Source of the DNA: Microbulbifer sp. MKSA007
Lineage (GTDB): Bacteria; Pseudomonadota; Gammaproteobacteria; Pseudomonadales; Cellvibrionaceae
Reading direction: 5' to 3'
NCBI GenBank assembly: GCA_032615215.1
Contig: CP128433.1
Coordinates: 1,447,501-1,511,500, forward strand
Length of the DNA stretch: 64,000 bases
The translations under genes were made by a program, and so were the position numbers. The notes under the pieces are model-generated. The model had not been told where the DNA came from. It worked only from the letters and a program-made list of their open reading frames with translations, and ran no database searches. Positions 63,325 through 64,000 of the stretch are shown here, piece by piece; within the stretch, counting starts at the first letter, position 1; the number at the start of each line of letters is the position of its first letter.

Positions 63325-64000
63325 AATGACCACTATCCGCCAGGATGATCTGATCGGCAGCGTGGCCGATGCGCTGCAATTTATTTCTTACTACCACCCA
63401 CAGGACTTCATTCAGGCCCTGAACAAGGCTTATGAGAAAGAGGTCAACCCGGCGGCCAAGGACGCCATGGCCCAGATCCTGATCAACTCACGCATGTGTG
63501 CCGAGGGCCACCGCCCAATCTGTCAGGATACCGGCATTGTCACCGTGAAGTTGAAAGTGGGCATGAATGTGCGTTGGGAAGCGGATATGAGCGTTACCGA
63601 TATGGTTAACGAAGGTGTTCGCCGGGCCTATCAAAATGCCAGCAACGTGCTGCGTGCCTCTATTCTGGAAGATCCAGATGGTGCCCGTAAGAATACCGGA
63701 GACAATACTCCGGCGGTGATTCACTATGAAATCGTTCCCGGTGATACCGTAGAAGTTTATGTGGCAGCTAAAGGCGGCGGCAGCGAAGCCAAAACCAAGT
63801 TTGCGATGCTGAACCCATCTGACTCGGTGGTTGACTGGGTGCTGAAGATGGTTCCGCAGATGGGTGCCGGCTGGTGTCCGCCCGGCATGCTGGGTATTGG
63901 TATTGGCGGTACCGCTGAGAAAGCGATGCTGTTGGCCAAAGAATCCCTGCTCGACCCCATCGACATTCAGGAGCTGCAAGAGCGCGGAGCCTCTAACCGC
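63325..64000 (+). CDS. Class I fumarate hydratase, N-terminal part
   Basis: The first 225 residues of an iron-sulfur fumarase, interconverting fumarate and malate in the TCA cycle. The start MTTIRQDDLIGSVADAL and the RMCAEGHRPICQDTGIVTVKL block, with the cluster-binding Cys, mark the class I enzyme, and VRRAYQNASNVLRAS and AAKGGGSEAKTKFAML also agree. The ATG at 63,325 follows AATCGGAGT. The gene runs off the right edge, so the second Cys pair and C-terminal domain are not visible. Confidence 0.93.

Noticed and set aside
1..64000. Group II intron reverse transcriptase
   Set aside because: No YADD-type polymerase frame exists in the window; the intron copies are all ORF-less.
1..64000. CRISPR array
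   Set aside because: The repeats are 300-700 nt intron copies or single attC sites, not short direct repeats with regular spacers, and no cas genes are present.
1..64000. tRNA or rRNA genes
   Set aside because: No clover-leaf with a TTCRANY T-loop or rRNA core sequence was noticed; the only stable RNA gene I can support is ffs.

Overview
The window looks like a chromosome segment from a marine gammaproteobacterium, most like Microbulbifer or a related Cellvibrionales genus. This rests on the housekeeping set (bioA, ybbA/ybbP-tesA, ttcA, putP, ald, rsmE, ffs, purMN, hda, sodB, class I fumarase), several DUF885 metallopeptidases and local gene order; the genus is an inference. It has two very different halves. 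Bases 1 to about 24,300 are an AT-richer accessory region. Bases 25,500 to 64,000 are GC-richer core chromosome.

The left half is a cassette array without a visible integron integrase (a CALIN). Nearly all genes are on the minus strand: small lipoproteins, membrane proteins, a GNAT acetyltransferase, a LysE exporter, an NTF2-like protein, an Imm32-like protein, a possible toxin/antitoxin pair, a PHP-ABC ATPase of TrlF type and a broken trypsin-like protease. They are separated by attC recombination sites, four of them well preserved. The striking feature is a plus-strand repeated element of about 704 nt, present ten times as complete or reduced copies, lying antisense to the genes at the R'' end of attC sites. 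It has a D5-like hairpin with a CGC triad and two-base bulge, a D6-like hairpin and a group-II-like 5' end, and it interrupts G|TTRRRY exactly. I read it as an ORF-less group IIC-attC intron that has spread through the array. No reverse transcriptase is present here.

Within the array are one intact and two broken copies of an IS200-like/REP-associated tyrosine transposase element and an IS1182-like fragment. Between the two broken copies lies a plus-strand gene for a shortened Rho factor (ATPase core without the primary RNA-binding domain). A RIO-type kinase gene lies next to it.

At the array edge is a short CsrA paralogue. The core half then carries bioA; a YbbA/YbbP transporter divergent from tesA; ttcA; putP; a macro-domain protein; an Lrp-type regulator divergent from alanine dehydrogenase with a dyad operator candidate between them; a phosphate-binding/OmpA fusion protein; rsmE; a QueD-like protein; the 4.5S RNA gene; an M2 dipeptidase; a PilJ-domain/DUF1116 operon; a FadL-type porin; DUF3108; purM-purN divergent from DUF2066-hda; a tandem Usp protein; three DUF885 peptidases; sodB; and the start of a class I fumarase.

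Two genes (the trypsin-like protease and the PstS-OmpA protein) each appear to lack one base in a C/G homopolymer. This means either slipped-strand variation or homopolymer errors in the assembly.
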